From positions 744,001 through 808,000 of the forward strand of contig NC_090165.1 in the NCBI RefSeq assembly GCF_017916325.1: a stretch of DNA of 64,000 bases, in the 5' to 3' direction. Each line of letters opens with the position of its first letter. Positions within the stretch are counted from its first letter, which is position 1. The position numbers and the translations under genes are program-made. The notes beneath the pieces are model-generated. The model was not told the origin of the DNA, ran no database searches, and worked only from the letters and a program-made list of their open reading frames with translations. Positions 52,001-63,800 of the stretch are shown piece by piece. This DNA is from Leishmania martiniquensis. Its lineage: Eukaryota; Euglenozoa; Kinetoplastea; Trypanosomatida; Trypanosomatidae.

Positions 52001-54309
52001 ACAAAAATAAAAAAAGAGTGGCGTGCGGCGCACGCGCCCCAAAGCACTGGACAGATGCCAAGCATCAACCGATGCCAGTCACGCAGTAGCCACACGCCAC
52101 ATTGCAAGCGTTGGTGGCCTACCTGTGACAGGCGATGGGGCGTAGAGAGGGGGTCGGAAGGAAAAGAAAGAAGAAAAGAAAAAAGTGGCACGAAGCACTA
52201 CATGGGAAAAACGGAAGAGGAAAGCCCTGAGCCTCAGGAGGGAGGAGATCGCGACTGCAGCAGTGGGGAGAAAGGGGGAGAAATTCGGGGCGGACTCGCG
52301 CGAAAGGGAGACGCGCGCCCGCTGGGATGTGGGCATTCTCCCGCACTCTTTCACCCAACGAGCAGAGCGGCCGTGCCGCATTTCCCGCTGAGCACACCGC
52401 AAGTCCTTTGCAGCTTTCAAGAAACATAAAAATGCCGAAACGAGCAAAGAAACAAACAGCAACTTGGGCGGGGCGGGGGGCAAGCCGAAGCCCCCCGAAA
52501 AAAAATCAACCATTCATGCAAGCCTACATGCACAGGAGCCTCTTTGACACAACGGTAGCGATGGTGCTCATCTCAACGAGCCGCCCTCGCACACCTGCAA
52601 ACACATTGGATGCGAGCACACCAAAGACTGCGAGTGAGAGAGAAAAGAAGGACGCGTTGGGTGAGAGGGGACTTCAGCTGCACTTCACACTTTCGCCAAC
52701 GTTTATCCCGAGCCTCGCTGCGTGCGTGCACTCGCGTCCCATCACGTTCTCCCTCTCTCCTTTCTTTTTTTGTACTGCCTGTGGGTAGGCTTGCAGGGAC
52801 CGGTGCGGATGCTCATTGCGGGGAGTCGACTCGGACACTCTGCTGTCGTTTTTTTCTTCCTGAAATCCTCTCTCCCTCCCTCCCTCTCTCTCGTTCCTCA
52901 TGCGTTTCTTTCCTCGAGCTTCTGCATTCCTTTGCTTTCGCGAACACCAACATCAGCGCATCGACTCGCCCTCGCCCACGGACAGCTGACTGTGCGGTGC
53001 GTATGTTCTCATACAATGCCCGTCCCCGCGTTTCTACCCACAGACACAGTGGGGAGGAGAGGGCAAAAAGAACGCCACTGCTCGCCTGCACCTCTGCTCA
53101 TTCACGCAGTGACGTAGAGAATGAAAACGGCAGGGCGTCAGCGCAGAAGTAAACTAAGGGAAGGCCGAGCCGATAGTTGTGTATCGCGAGCACTATCAGC
53201 ACTTGCGCCGCCGCAATTGGCAAACTTCGAAGATATCTACATGGACTTGGAAGGAGCTGCAGTACGAATTGGGAAAAAACATCAGAAGAAAAGCGGACTA
53301 TGAAAGAGGGCGGGGTGGGACGTGCGGATCACACGCGAAGGACAGTAGCTGAGAGAGCGAGGGTGGCGCAGGAAGGAGAGGAGGGTTACAAGGCTGAACT
53401 TCACGTTTCGACATGAATGCGAACGCTTAAACGTAAACGCATAAGACAAGAAGAAAAGAAGCGAAAGTAACATGCGCACAACAACGCGCCTTCTCGCGAA
53501 ACTGTTTTCCAACGCGGCAGCCCCCACCAAATCACACCGCACCATCGACCGCTGCCGTCGCTAAACAGCGCCGCCCTACACACACATTCGAAAAAGTTCC
53601 TTGTGTGACGCATAGACAAAAGGGAGAGAGAAGAGAGAAACCGGCGTCAGCGCCACAAGGGACGAAATAAGGGAGGCCGTCTATCGCCCGTCGCATAGGA
53701 ACTAAGGTCTACGTGTGGTTTAGCGTTCCATGCGGTGAAAGCCGCACCCTGCAGCCGGACAGTGCATGAGAGAACTCAAGAGAGGGAGAGAGATGGGGGA
53801 GGGGATGCTGCCCTCAGCGCCACAGCCAGAAAAAGCAATCATTGCGAGAAGGCGTTCGTCGGTGCACAGATACCGGCAACACGGAAAAGAAGACGAATGC
53901 TGAAGATACGGTCACGCAGGGTTAAGAGGCCTCTCCTCGAGACGGAAAGACACAACGCCAAAGCATCACGCCAACAACGGTACCCGAGCAGCACAGCTTC
54001 AAAGCCACCGAGGGAGAGGCGAGAGAGCGAAAGAAACAGAAACGAAAACGTCACCGAGCCGAACTCGTCCATGAAAAAAAGGAAAAAAAGGACACCAATC
54101 GCGAGGAGAGAGCTGCACGTTCTCACAGACATACAGCATATACCATAGCGACTGGGGGAAAGCTTACCGCATCGGGCCCAGGCGGAATTTGCAGCCACAA
54201 GACGGACGCCGCAGCAATAGATACACACACAAAAAAAGAGAGGGAAGGGGACGACCTGTGCACCTCTATTCCTCCCCACTGTGAGCCGCCGGTGAAGTAC
54301 AACGATGAA

Positions 54310-54330
54310 AATATATATAGAGAGAGAGAG
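54310..54330. repeat. (TA)n(GA)n composite tract
   Basis: Alternating TA followed directly by alternating GA on the plus strand; in the RNA this reads (TC)n(TA)n. The same arrangement recurs at 55253-55276 and, shorter, at 50297-50310. Confidence 0.75.
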
Positions 54331-55252
54331 GAGGAGGCAAGGCACCACCCAACGTTCGCGCAGCTAACTAGCGCACACGCGGGCAGCCCATATGCGTACG
54401 CTACTGCGCTGTCCGCCGCCCTCATCACCGGCGATCAAGCTTGTGCAGAACGCAGATGTCCTCGAAGGCGGCGAGTCGTCGCCCGGGAGCGCCTGCCACA
54501 ATGGGCCGACCGAACAAAGATACGACGAAAAGAGAAAGAAAAATCATCATTCAACAACGGAAGTCGACAGGGGTTGGCAGGGCTGCTTGAGCAGACAGCA
54601 CATGCGGCAGAAGCCGCTTGGCAAGCGCTGGAAGGAAAGCGCGACTCAGTGACGGAAGAGAAAGAAAAGGCACGGGTACCGAATGCCCCAAATACAGCAA
54701 CAAGCAGAGAGCGCACAGTGACGGGAAAGTGACGTTTCTCTACACCGCACGACTCCACTCGCCTCCAGTCCTCTTTCCCTGCCCCTTTAGGCATGTGCGC
54801 GCCGGGGCACAGACGCACGTCAACGCTCGCATGCGCGTGAAGGGGACAAAGATCCAAAACAAGAGTAATTACTGTACATCAGATTTCCCGTGCAGATATG
54901 TCGAAGGGAGGTGCGACTAGAAATGTGCTGCACCAATAAGCGAATGCAGGCGTCAGCGGAGGTTGTCCCGGCTCAGCGATGCGCGCGTGTGCTTATGCGT
55001 GTACGATAGCGTCAAAAGCAACGCACAGACGACACAGGCGCACCCCGCGAACCGGAGAACAGAAAGAGGCAGAGGCGAAAGGTGAAGTGGAGTGTACGCA
55101 GGCAAGGAAGCAGAGTGGTGAAAGCAGACGGCGCCGGGCGGACAAGGGGTGGGGTGTGCTCGGAAAAAGAAAGTCAGCACCCAAGGAAAAAAGCAAACAG
55201 AGAGAGAGAGAGCGTGAACGTACACGAAGCTGAAGGAAACACACCACGCGGT

Positions 55253-55276
55253 AATATATATATAGAGAGAGAGAGA
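55253..55276. repeat. (TA)n(GA)n composite tract
   Basis: A second, longer copy of the TA-then-GA arrangement, about 1 kb from the one at 54310. Confidence 0.75.
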
Positions 55277-56269
55277 AGAGGTGGTTATGCAGAAGACAAC
55301 TACACGTAAAGGCAGCCGACATAAGAGAGAGAATGCATGTGGGTAGGCAGGCGCTTCTATGGGTCTCCAACTGCGTAGGTGTGTGCAGACAAGAGTGCGC
55401 GCGTGTGCGTGCCGTGGACGCGGGTCGTACATGCACCACCACGTTCGCGGAGCCGCAGAGGCACCACCGCAGGTACGAGAGGCGGAACGAAACGGGAGAG
55501 GTTCGTAAGCGCGCGTGTCTTCGCTCTTCAGCCATGTGGTGGGCGCAAACGGAACACGCACGCACACAAAAAAGGCGAAGCGAAATAACAAGGGGGCCAC
55601 GCATGGGGAAGGAACAGATCTGGAAAAGAGTCCACAGAGCAAGAGAGGGGAGTGGGAGAAAGAAAGAAACATATGAAACACAGCTACGGACCATTACGCA
55701 AAAGAGAACGCGAACGGAGCACGACGAAAAAGACAAAGGAGCAAACGGGGCTTAAAAAAAATGGAGAGGAGAGGAGAGCGAAGAGGAGGAAAGGGGGGAG
55801 GGAGGGGGCACACAAACACGCACAAGACGCACATGCGCAAGATAAGAAGAAAGGGGAAAAAAAGAACAGGAAGGAAGAGCGAAAAGAAGAAACGGAATCA
55901 GAGGTGTGTTTTAATCGATCATGAAGGGAGTGAAAACGAAAACGGCACAGATCGCCGATGGCGAGACAGACAGACAGGCAACCACACGCAGAGAGAGAAA
56001 GAGAGAGATGGGCAACAGGGAAGAGAAGAGTCGTAGACATAAGCTCTTCTCGACGGAATTCGCGCAACTTCCAACAACGACAGGGAGCCCCTGGAGTGTT
56101 GAGAGAGAGAGAGCAAGACAGACAGAATGGGGATGGGGGCAACTCGCACACAAGTCGAGCAGTGCCAATCTCTCTTCCAGTGAGTTCCCGATAGATCGTC
56201 ATTCCTGATTTAGTGCCCTCTCTTTAAAAAAAAAAACGTGCGCACTGAGCGCAGAGAGGAAACATTTGC

Positions 56270-56773
56270 TTACGCTGTCTTCTCGTAGGCGATCCAGTTC
56301 ACGCTGTAGGGGTCGAAGCGGAAGCGCTTGGGGTACGCTGGCGGACTCGCCAGCTCCTCAGCTGCGGCGGCCGCCAAGGTCTCGGACTCCTTGAGGGCGA
56401 CCTCGTAGGCCGGCGGGGGCTGGCCAAAGACAACACGCTCCGGCACGTCACCAGCCGCGTCGTTAGACTGCGTATCGCTCAGCTGGCCACTTCCGGACTT
56501 GGACATGTCCTCGAAGTTGACGCTGGTAGGGCTCTTCGCAGCCATACGCGCCGGCGCGTACGCAGCAGGAGAGACGGGCTCGCTATGAGAAAAGGCACAG
56601 CTATCCCCAAAGGGGCACGCCACGCCCAGTAGAAAGTAGCGGCACGCCTTCGTCTTCAGCTTCGTCACGTCGATCTTCTTGCTCAGGTGGGAGAGGGGAG
56701 ACATGGGCGAGAGCGAGTACTCCGCGCCGGCCATGCTGGCCTCCTCGTAGGACGGGATGCGGGGGAGCTGCAT
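56270..56773 (-). CDS. Small CCCH zinc-finger protein with two PPAY motifs (ZFP-like)
   Basis: The predicted product is 167 residues. One C-x8-C-x5-C-x3-H finger is complete (C44, C53, C59, H63), preceded by a basic KLKTKA entry typical of RNA-binding CCCH fingers. Two PPAY motifs (120-123 and 144-147) fit the PPxY ligand of WW domains. Near the C-terminus FDPY (153-156) resembles the H-x-P-Y motif for MKT1 but lacks the His. In T. brucei the small ZFP1-3 proteins combine one such finger with WW domains or proline motifs, bind each other and control differentiation, so this could be a member of that group; I do not assign the orthologue. The frame is open to a GTG at 56866, but 56773 is the first ATG. 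A 16 kb non-coding stretch follows its stop. Confidence 0.88.
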   Translation of the reverse strand: MQLPRIPSYEEASMAGAEYSLSPMSPLSHLSKKIDVTKLKTKACRYFLLGVACPFGDSCAFSHSEPVSPAAYAPARMAAKSPTSVNFEDMSKSGSGQLSDTQSNDAAGDVPERVVFGQPPPAYEVALKESETLAAAAAEELASPPAYPKRFRFDPYSVNWIAYEKTA

Positions 56774-57824
56774 GTTGGCCGTTCGTACACTGGATGTCTC
56801 TCGCTTGCTTCCTCTGCTGAAGGAATCGTGTGAAGAGCTTTTCGCCGTTTCTTTCGCTTCCTTCACTGTGTACGCCTACGCAGATTGTCTGGTTGGAAAG
56901 TGGAGAGCGGAGTGGAAACAGATCTCAGAAACCAAAAGGAGCGGTGCACACCGACGAAGAGCACAAAAGGGGAAGTCGCTGGCGGGGAGAGGGGCAAAGG
57001 CAAACGCACACACGAAGAGAACGAGTTGGCGTAGTCGTGTAACAGAGAGTGAAGAACACCACGAGCGCACGAATGGTTGTTAACACGCCTGAAGAATGAA
57101 ATGAGGACCTGAAGCGATGAAGGGCTGCGTAGTAAAGTAGGAGAGGTGAGGGACGCTGTGGGGCAGAGACGACTGCGCACATTCATACCCGCCGTTCACG
57201 CGCGCAAGAGCAAGTGTACATATATATATATATGTATTTGTGTGTCACAGCCAAAGAGTATGGAGACATAGGGGAAAAAGGGGACGGATAGTTGGTGGTA
57301 GTGTGTGTGTCGGGAGGGGGAGAGAGAGCCGGAAACGAGTGAATAGAATCAGGAATGTTGCCGCCGCACTCGCTTACGCGATCCTACGTGAGGAAGCTCG
57401 CCTCTTACAGTCGACAGCTCTACACAAAGGCCGGCTACGGTGTTGGAGGAGGCGCCGCAGCGTTTTTTTTTTCTTCAAAACGGTTTGTCCCAGCGTTTCA
57501 GCATGCGATGACCCTCTCGTCCTTGAGGGAGCGACGTGCTGCACATCCGCGGCACTCCAACTGTTTCCCTGTTGGCCGTCTCTCAGCCTACCCTCGGCTG
57601 TGCTGTTCGACGCATCGCGATACTTCCGCCCATAGGCCGGCCCTCATTGAGTGCAGCGGTGCTGCTGTTGGGGCTTCTTTTTGGCCAAGGCGCGGATGTT
57701 GTGGTGGTAGTGGAGGGTGAGGGTGAGGGTGGGGGGCGTATCCACCTGAAAGACACGGCATGGGCGTGAAGAGCAAGAAGAAAACAACAACAATAAGAGA
57801 AGGGCGCCAGGAGCGTATGACTGC
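56774..57824. other. Spacer between the RME-8 and CCCH genes
   Basis: I see no gene. It contains a perfect AT palindrome at 57217-57236, a (GT)n run near 57300-57310 and GGTGAGGGT short repeats near 57713-57732 close to the RME-8 stop. Confidence 0.6.
57217..57236. repeat. Perfect AT-rich palindrome
   Basis: TAC, alternating AT, then GTA gives a perfect 20-base inverted repeat in the 3' UTR interval of RME-8. It resembles the palindrome at 2901-2924. Confidence 0.85.
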
Positions 57825-60800
57825 CTAGAGTGGCGGCGGGGCACCAGAGTGGTCTTCGAGCGGCGGTGGCTCTGAGCGCGTGTTCGCCTCTGCGGTCGTC
57901 GGCGCCGTCAAGGAAAGGGTGGCTGCCGCCGATGCAGTTTGGCGACTGCTGCTGGCCGTCAAATACCCGCCAAAGAGTGTCTGCGTGAGGAACATATCGT
58001 GACTCTGATTCTTATACTTTGCCCACACGGCGCTCTTGTCCAGTAGCGCCTGAATGTGCGGGATGTGCGCCTCGTCCGGGACGGCAAGCAGGGCCTTGAT
58101 GACCTTGACCAAGGCGGCGCGAATCGTCGCGGCGCTCACGTCCGCTGCTGTGCTAGCCGAGTCAGGCAAGCCCTCTTCCAGGTACTGGAGCAATGTTTCT
58201 GGGATGCGGTCGCGCAGGGCGTACTCCAGCACGCGAGAGCGGCGAGTCGCATTGCTGAGAAACCCTTCCAGCGTCTGCAGCGCTTCCATGGTAAGAGCTG
58301 GGTACTGCTGAATCACGTTGATCAGCGAAGGCAGTACATCCGCAGAGCTGCTTGTCGATTCGACGCACGCGGGAGAGCGGCTCATCTCCCGCAGCCATTG
58401 TAGCGAATAGCGGACGACCGCCTCGTTTACGGGGCGGTCCGGAGTCGCGGGAGAGAGCTGCCGGTCTACTTTGCTGCCATAGCCCAATGAGGTCATGTAG
58501 TCACGAAGTCCCGGTGAGTTGCTCAGCAGAATCTCGCCCGCTTTGGTGAGCAGTTCGAGCACGTCCACGTCGGGAGCGGCAGCCCCGCCACTGGAGGAGG
58601 CGGAAGCTGGAGACGTTGCCTTGCTTGCCTCCTCCACGAAGCGCTCGAGCAGCGCCAGCAAAAACTCTTTGGGGTGGCGCACCGCCCATCCAGGTTGCTG
58701 CACGTAAAGCGTCACGTACACGCCGCCTACCTGTAGACGGCGCAGGCGACGATCAGCGGGACCGGCGTCGTTGCTACTACCATCACTGCCGTATTGCTTG
58801 GCGTTCCTACTGCTAGAAGCCAGGTCGGATGGCTTCCAGCACGCCAGTGCGTCTGTGGAGAGGGCAGCAACAATTTCTCTTCGGCTGGCCCGCAGCTGCT
58901 CTTCCAGCTCCTCCCTCTGACTCTTCGTCCATAGAAGCTCTGGGTTCTCCTGCCACGCATCGAGCATGCGGCACGCTTGCTTTACATTGTCCTTCATCAT
59001 CTCCAGAAATGCCGCCGGCAGGTACCTGGACGAGCGCAGAAAGAGCTGCGGCCCGACTAGCCGGTCATCGTAGCCCTTCGCCAAGCACCGACAGCACTCT
59101 TCGCGCACACTCTCCTGTGGCGAGGTGGCGAAGAGGGAGAGAAGAAAGATGTAGAGCCCACGGTCCAGGCTCTGCTGCACAAGGGCGCGATGGGCAAGCA
59201 TGAGCCGGATGAGGCCCAGCAACGCATCTGGCTCTTCGGATGAGAGTACCGACGTGCCGCGCGCGTCGTCATAGTGGGTCAGCAGCCGCTCCAGCAAGAG
59301 CACCACAGCCGTCATGGCTGTCTCAACGGTGGAGAGCGCCTGAAGACAGGCATCCGAGGCCAGAAACTTAGCCAGCGTCAGCACGAGCTCGAGGAAAACG
59401 GCGCTCTGCATGGCCTCCCCGTTCGCTGCGGTGGCACTCTCTGTTGTCTGGAAGGGCAATGACGGGGTGAGAAGGGTAACCAGCAGCTTCATCTGCTTTG
59501 ACGCCGTTGCAGAGAGCGTCTCCGTGTAGCCGGCGCTCAGCAGCCGGAGTGAACGAGCCGACAAAAGGCGGGCCTCCTTCAGTGTGGCCCGCCTTGCTGA
59601 GGACGGCGATGCCGGCGGCGCCACCGCGGTGCTGTCCTGCTCGGTCGCCACGATGGCTTCCTTCCCGAGCAGAGCGACCAGAAGAGCCATGAAGAAGCCA
59701 ACGGGATTCTGTATTGGGTAGTTCGGCTGGGAAATGAAGAGCCGCAAAAAGACACCGCCGACGACTGCCTCGCCCGCGTGCAACGAATACGTGAAGTCGG
59801 CGAGGCACGTGTCCAGAGAGGGCAGGTCGGTAGCGCCGAAGGCAGCCTCTCGGAATTGCTGCGATTTCATCTGGAGGAGCTCCTCCAGCTCAGCGCGGCA
59901 CGAGTTGTTCCATAGGAAGTACGGTGTGTCAGAGTTGGAATTCAGTAGCGCCAGGACCTCCGCCTCGCTGTCGTGCTGCCGCTCCATCTTGTAGAGAATG
60001 AAGGGCGTCAGGAGCCGTTGCAGGAGTTCATACACCCCGGCGTGCCGCGTCGTCTGAAGGTCGTTTGTGGCAGTTGCCTCTTCCGAGTCGCTGTCACTCC
60101 CCACAACGCCGACCCCGCCCTGCGTAGCCTTGCATGCCGCGCTGTCGGCCTTCATGGCGCGCGGCCTCGGAATACCAGCGAGCGCGTAGATGGCATGCAG
60201 GGCGAAGACAGCTGCCCGGTTGGCGAAGAGCTGCTTGTGGTGCTCCTCATCGAGGCCCACCCCGGCCTTCTCCAGGGAGGCATCGTAGGAGAAGAGCGGC
60301 TGCAGCAGGTGCCAGATGCTTCCGTAGCGAATCAACTCGGACTGCATCTTCTCACTGCGCGACTCGCTCGCGCACGCCTGCGTGCACGCCCGCGACAGCT
60401 CTGGCGCCTGGTAGTAGGCGATACCCTTCGCTGTCAGATACGGTATGTGTTGCTCGCGCAGCATCTTGATACGGCAATCAGGGAAGCGGGCGCTGATGGA
60501 GAAGGTCAGCATGCAATGCTTTGCAATGCGCACGTGCACGTCCGTGTCACGCGAATTGGGTGTGATGAGATCAAAGCAGTAGGCTGCGATGTCGGCAAGG
60601 AGGTGGATTCCATTCTCTTCCTGAAGTTCATCGGCGTTAAGAGGGGCGTTGCGGATTGTGAAGTAGCACAGCTCAGTGGCCGGGTCGAGAAGAACGATGT
60701 CCTTGTGGAGCGCATCCGGAGCCCGGAACTCCTCCTCGAGGAGGCGCAGCAGCAGCCCGTAGCCAGCGTACTTGTACTGTCGCAGCGTGGCACCGCCGCG

Positions 60801-63800
60801 CTTGAAGAGGATGGACTGCGCCTTAAGCAACAGTGATATGTGGTACGGACTCGGCTCGCTGGACTCCACCGAGTCGGCCGCCAAACATTCGTAGGCGCGC
60901 TGGATCTGCTCGAAGGCTTCGCGGCCGTTCGGATTCTTGTCCGGGTGGTATCGTGCGGCGAGCTGGTGGTAGGCCTTGCGCATCTCTTGCTTCGATGGCT
61001 GCGTCTCCTTCAGCTCCAGAATCTCGTAGCACTTCTCCCGCGTCAGCGAGGATGGCTGCTTGCTCAGCTCCTTCCTCCATTGCTGCAGCACATCGGTGAG
61101 AAAGCACACCGCGTCTCGTAACGGCCAGTTTGGAAAGCGTAGCTCGTCGCAGAAGTGGCGAAGGTAATACTGACCGCAGAAGAGCTCTCTCTGCAAGGAC
61201 TCATACTGTACCCCGACGATAGGGCAGTACTGGTAGACAGCGGTGTTGTTGCCCAGTAGCCGCGGTGTGAAATCCGCCACATGCGCCGCCACCTTCGCCG
61301 CCAGGTACTGTCGCATCGACGGCGACCAAATAGCCTCCGGGTTGTCGTACTCGCCGAGCAGCACGTCCGCGAAGGCCTCAGGCCCGTGGTGCGTGAGGTA
61401 GCACACCATTGCCGGCGGAAGCAGCGGCGCCAAGATGCTGCCGCGCACCACATCGCTTGTCGCCGCTGCGTACTGGAAGGACTGTCGATGGTGCGTGGCG
61501 GCAAGCAGGCGACACATGGGCAGCACATCCGACGCAGTGTAGAGGCACGAAAAGAAGAAGACCCCGGTAAGAAAGAAGCGCCCGACGAGCGGATTCACCT
61601 CCATAAGCGATAAAAGAAGTACATGCACGCGCGAGCACACGCCGCTGTCGAAGGTGAGCAGCAGCTGCACTAGATGAGGAAGCACAGCGGGGCTGCTGAG
61701 GAGCCGCTTCACTTTGGGCTGCGGCTGCATTATCGCGCCTTCCTCATTCACCGACGGGTAGTGCTCGCACAGAAGGAGGAAGACGTCGAGAACTGTGCAT
61801 GTCACCTCCGTCAGCGACAAGATAGAGGGGAGGTCGGCACTCAAGATCCCCCAGCGCAGCTGCGCGACGGCGCCCAACGCGCGCCAGCCCGACATACCCT
61901 GCGCCCACACCTTACTCGTCGCCGTCACCTCGCCCCTTTTGTAGAGCTCCTTCAGCTCAGAAAAAGACGCCGGCCCAGCCTTGGCGCCGTTCCGTGTGTA
62001 GTGCCATTCCTTTTCCTGCCCCTGCATTTCTTTGAGATTGCCCGCCCACTCGATCGTGTTTGACACAGACTTGAGCTGAGGTCGGTCAATGTGCAGGTGC
62101 GCCAGCGTCACTAGTTCCATTAGCGGTGCCAGCCCGTCGTGGTCCAGAAAGAGCTTGATGTTGTGGCGTGCCTTGAGAAGGTGGGCCAGCAGCAGCAGCA
62201 GGCGGTCTCGCATCATGGGGTCCATAGTGTTATGGAGCATCTGCAGCAGGAACGGCACATCGTGAAACTCGCCAATCGCCTCGGCGTAGTGCATGTACAG
62301 CAGCGTCAACCCGTGCAGGCACTCGAGCTTACTCTTGGTGTCCTGGACGAGGAGGAAGCGGTGGTACATGTCATTGAAGAATTCCCGCGGCCGCGCGATC
62401 ACCGGGTGCGCGTCTTCGAACAGAAGGCGAGGATAGTGTTGACCAATTTTCAGCTCCGAATCAAGACTGTGGTAGACGACCTCGAACTCGGTGTAGTTCC
62501 ACGCAATCAGCTTCTCCCGACGCATATCGCTGTACTGCCGGAACGTGTCCAGCTCCGCCTGCACAGCTGCCTTGAGCTCTGCTCGGGTGGTGTGGTTCCA
62601 AATGAGGTCTGGCCGCAGGTGATCCTGCTTCGACTGGTAGAAGAACATGCTCCAGTTGATGGTCGGCACCACCTTCACGTTGCGCAGCCGGTACCGCACG
62701 CGGCCGCCATCCGCCGTGGCAGGGTCTGCTGCAGACGACGACACAACCGCCGTGGCACCGTTGCCGGAGCTCCTGTTTGCTTCCAAGGTGACGTCACGCG
62801 GGTTGAACGACTTCTTGAACCAGCCGGTCTTGGACTCCCGGAAGACCGCCGTCATCTGCATCACCTTCTTGCGCTCCTCCACCTCTTGCTCGCTTGGAGG
62901 AGCCTGCTCCGGTGACTGCAAAAAACTCAATAGCGTCAGGGGCACCATGCGTCGCAAGATGTCCTGCGTCGGCACGTTGCCGTGCGCCCAGTACGCAATG
63001 AGCCGCCGCGCCAGGTCGCGAAGTTTCCGATTTGACGAGAACACCGCCGTGTTGAACTGCGTCAGAATTCCGCCCTCTGACAAGGCCAGCTGCTGCATGC
63101 GCTCAAACTGCGCCTGGTCGCCCTCCTCCATCACCACCCGAATCAGCTGACCAGCGGTGTAGCGAATAATGTCACATGTACGGCCGAGTAAGTCAAACAG
63201 GTGACGCCCCAGGATGTCGACCAAGTCCCGCAAAATGCGCTTGAAGTGCGCCGGATCGGTGGTCTCGCTGTAGGGTGGGCAGACCGCAAACTCGAAGAAG
63301 AAGAGGAGCTCCAGCACCAGTAGTGACGCACTCTCGTTGGGAATGTGGTCGCGCAGCACTTCCATCAGACTTCGAATAAACCCCTCTGCACTGAGCAGCC
63401 GGTTCTTGTTGATGGACTCATGTTCGATCTCGTAGTGGTTGTGGAACGGGGTCATCAGCGTGTTCAAGAACTCAATGACGGCGAAGGAAACGGCAAGGTT
63501 GTTGAGTCGCAGCGCCTGCACCGAGTAGACGCCCACCGCCTTGAATAGGGACGGGACCAGCGCGATGGAGCTGAACCCGATTCGTGAAACGGAGAGACGG
63601 CCCAATGCCTGAAACTGCTCCACAATAAAATGCTGATTCACCGCGTCTAGCATCATCTCGCTGCCACTGCTGCTGCCTTGGCTCGATTCACTGCGAGACG
63701 CCGTCACCCATGAAAAGTGCTCCAGCACCGCTTCGACAGCGTTGAAGATGAGCTTCTCACGATTCTCGGTGAAAAGTCCGTCCCTGTTCTCGCTCCATGT

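Larger units (their letters stand above)
40056..56269. other. 16.2 kb stretch with no convincing gene
   Basis: No open frame here has convincing coding character. Nearly all are pyrimidine-rich (Leu/Ser/Phe/Pro/Cys) on the minus strand or Arg/Lys/Glu-rich on the plus strand, and many begin at GTG or TTG. The plus strand is heavily purine-rich for most of the length, so the RNA would be pyrimidine-rich and full of potential splice acceptors. Islands of balanced composition occur near 44230-44560, 45150-45550, 46450-46850 and 53150-53250. (TA)n or (TA)n(GA)n tracts lie at 49084, 50297, 54310 and 55253. I saw no tRNA-like B box or obvious snoRNA cluster, but could not search exhaustively. It is probably the 3' UTR of the CCCH gene plus the 5' region of RBP-2, with possible non-coding transcripts. 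Confidence 0.5.

Noticed and set aside
54953..55736. Two overlapping minus-strand frames of about 245 codons in the 16 kb desert
   Set aside because: Both read pyrimidine-rich repeats as Ser/Leu/Phe/Cys strings in different frames, which is what untranslated polypyrimidine sequence produces.
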